DNA from: Congregibacter sp.
GTDB taxonomy: Bacteria > Pseudomonadota > Gammaproteobacteria > Pseudomonadales > Halieaceae
Length of the DNA stretch: 5,555 bases
Reading direction: 5' to 3'
Assembly (NCBI GenBank): GCA_013911345.1
Contig: JACETJ010000107.1
Span: forward strand, 1-5,555
Part shown: positions 5,212 to 5,555 of the stretch, piece after piece
How positions within the stretch are numbered: position 1 is the stretch's first letter
How the letters are laid out: every line of letters starts with the position of its first letter
Notes under the pieces: generated by a model
Database searches by the model: none
The model's input: only the letters and a program-made list of their open reading frames with translations
What the model was told of the DNA's origin: nothing
Translations under genes and position numbers: made by a program

Positions 5212-5555
5212 GGCGTGGGCCCAAGAGCCATCTGCTCAGCCGCTGCAATGGCCTGGCCATAAGGCAACGCATAAAAAAGCGTCATTGCCACGGCAATCAG
5301 CAGGCCCATCGCTACCATGACTTTTGGCCAAACCAATGTCTGCCTTATGGCCAGCGGATCACGCTCTTGGGCCGGCATGAGATGCAACGCATCGCGGTAG
5401 GCCGAGGCGGCGATCGAATGCCCCCCTCTTTTAGAAGCGACCCGCACTGCTATATAGCTGCTCACCACGCCCACCAGAATCGGATCAGCAACGACTGGCC
5501 ACTCGACTAAATCGGTGACAGACAGCGCGTTCATACCCACATTCACCCCAAATCC
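5208..5555 (-). CDS. Probable C-terminus of a sodium:solute symporter (SSS) family protein, partial at right edge
   Basis: The frame is open to the window edge (first codon GGA at 5555), so the gene most likely extends beyond it. The 115 visible residues contain one membrane segment, about VVADPILVGVVSSYIAVRVA. A cytoplasmic loop of about 40 residues with GGHSIAASAYRDALHLMPAQ and DPLAIRQTLVWPK follows, then a second membrane segment, about VMVAMGLLIAVAMTLFYALP, and a short tail. The DP-x-LVG strand into the penultimate helix, the 'AYRxxLHxMP...DPxxxRxTLxWP' loop and the ending FYALPY resemble the C-terminal end of SSS transporters as I know them. The alternative is an independent membrane protein of 108 residues starting at the ATG at 5534 (or GTG at 5546). 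Neither has a clear ribosome binding site, which favours a continuing gene. The stop overlaps the start of the 39-residue TM protein. Confidence 0.6.
   Translation of the reverse strand, partial: GFGVNVGMNALSVTDLVEWPVVADPILVGVVSSYIAVRVASKRGGHSIAASAYRDALHLMPAQERDPLAIRQTLVWPKVMVAMGLLIAVAMTLFYALPYGQAIAAAEQMALGPTP

Noticed and set aside
5055..5510. 151-codon plus-strand open frame opposite the symporter end
   Set aside because: It is Arg/His/Pro-rich and antisense to two membrane segments and a coupled small gene; a typical shadow.

Overview
The window looks like chromosomal DNA of a moderately GC-rich Gram-negative bacterium, most likely a gammaproteobacterium (possibly a marine heterotroph; this is inferred from gene style only). 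Clues are a large repeat-rich exported protein ending in an exosortase-type C-terminal signal, a lipobox lipoprotein, an adrenodoxin-type ferredoxin and a symporter with a small membrane partner. No RNA genes, insertion sequences, CRISPR arrays or phage genes were seen.

Layout. (1) 1-1995, +: the 3' part of a long secreted or surface protein. It has five tandem ~120-residue beta-sandwich repeats, each with one cysteine pair, then a Pro-rich/TM/Arg tail resembling IPTL-CTERM. A hairpin overlaps its stop. (2) 2014-2802, -: a Dabb (stress-responsive A/B barrel) gene followed by a YciI-like gene. The 180-bp spacer between them holds two hairpins and a possible 31-codon ORF. (3) 3070-4237, +: a [2Fe-2S] ferredoxin followed by a ThuA-like protein, divergent from the Dabb gene. 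(4) 4242-4845, -: a single-domain cupin followed by a very small Cys-rich lipoprotein, convergent with thuA at only 4 bp. (5) 5092-5555, -: the C-terminal end of a probable sodium:solute symporter, overlapped by ATGA with a 39-codon single-TM protein that conventional gene finding is likely to miss.

How the genes may work together. Dabb, YciI-like, ferredoxin, ThuA-like and cupin proteins are all small accessory folds that recur in catabolic or secondary-metabolism neighbourhoods. With a solute symporter nearby, the region from about 2.0 to 5.55 kb could serve uptake and oxidative breakdown of a small organic compound. No oxygenase, P450 or ferredoxin reductase lies in the window, so the substrate cannot be named. 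The surface protein at the left edge is probably unrelated.

The features most worth following are the lipoprotein with a perfectly symmetric cysteine layout, the structured spacer in front of the YciI-like gene, and the symporter/small-protein pair.
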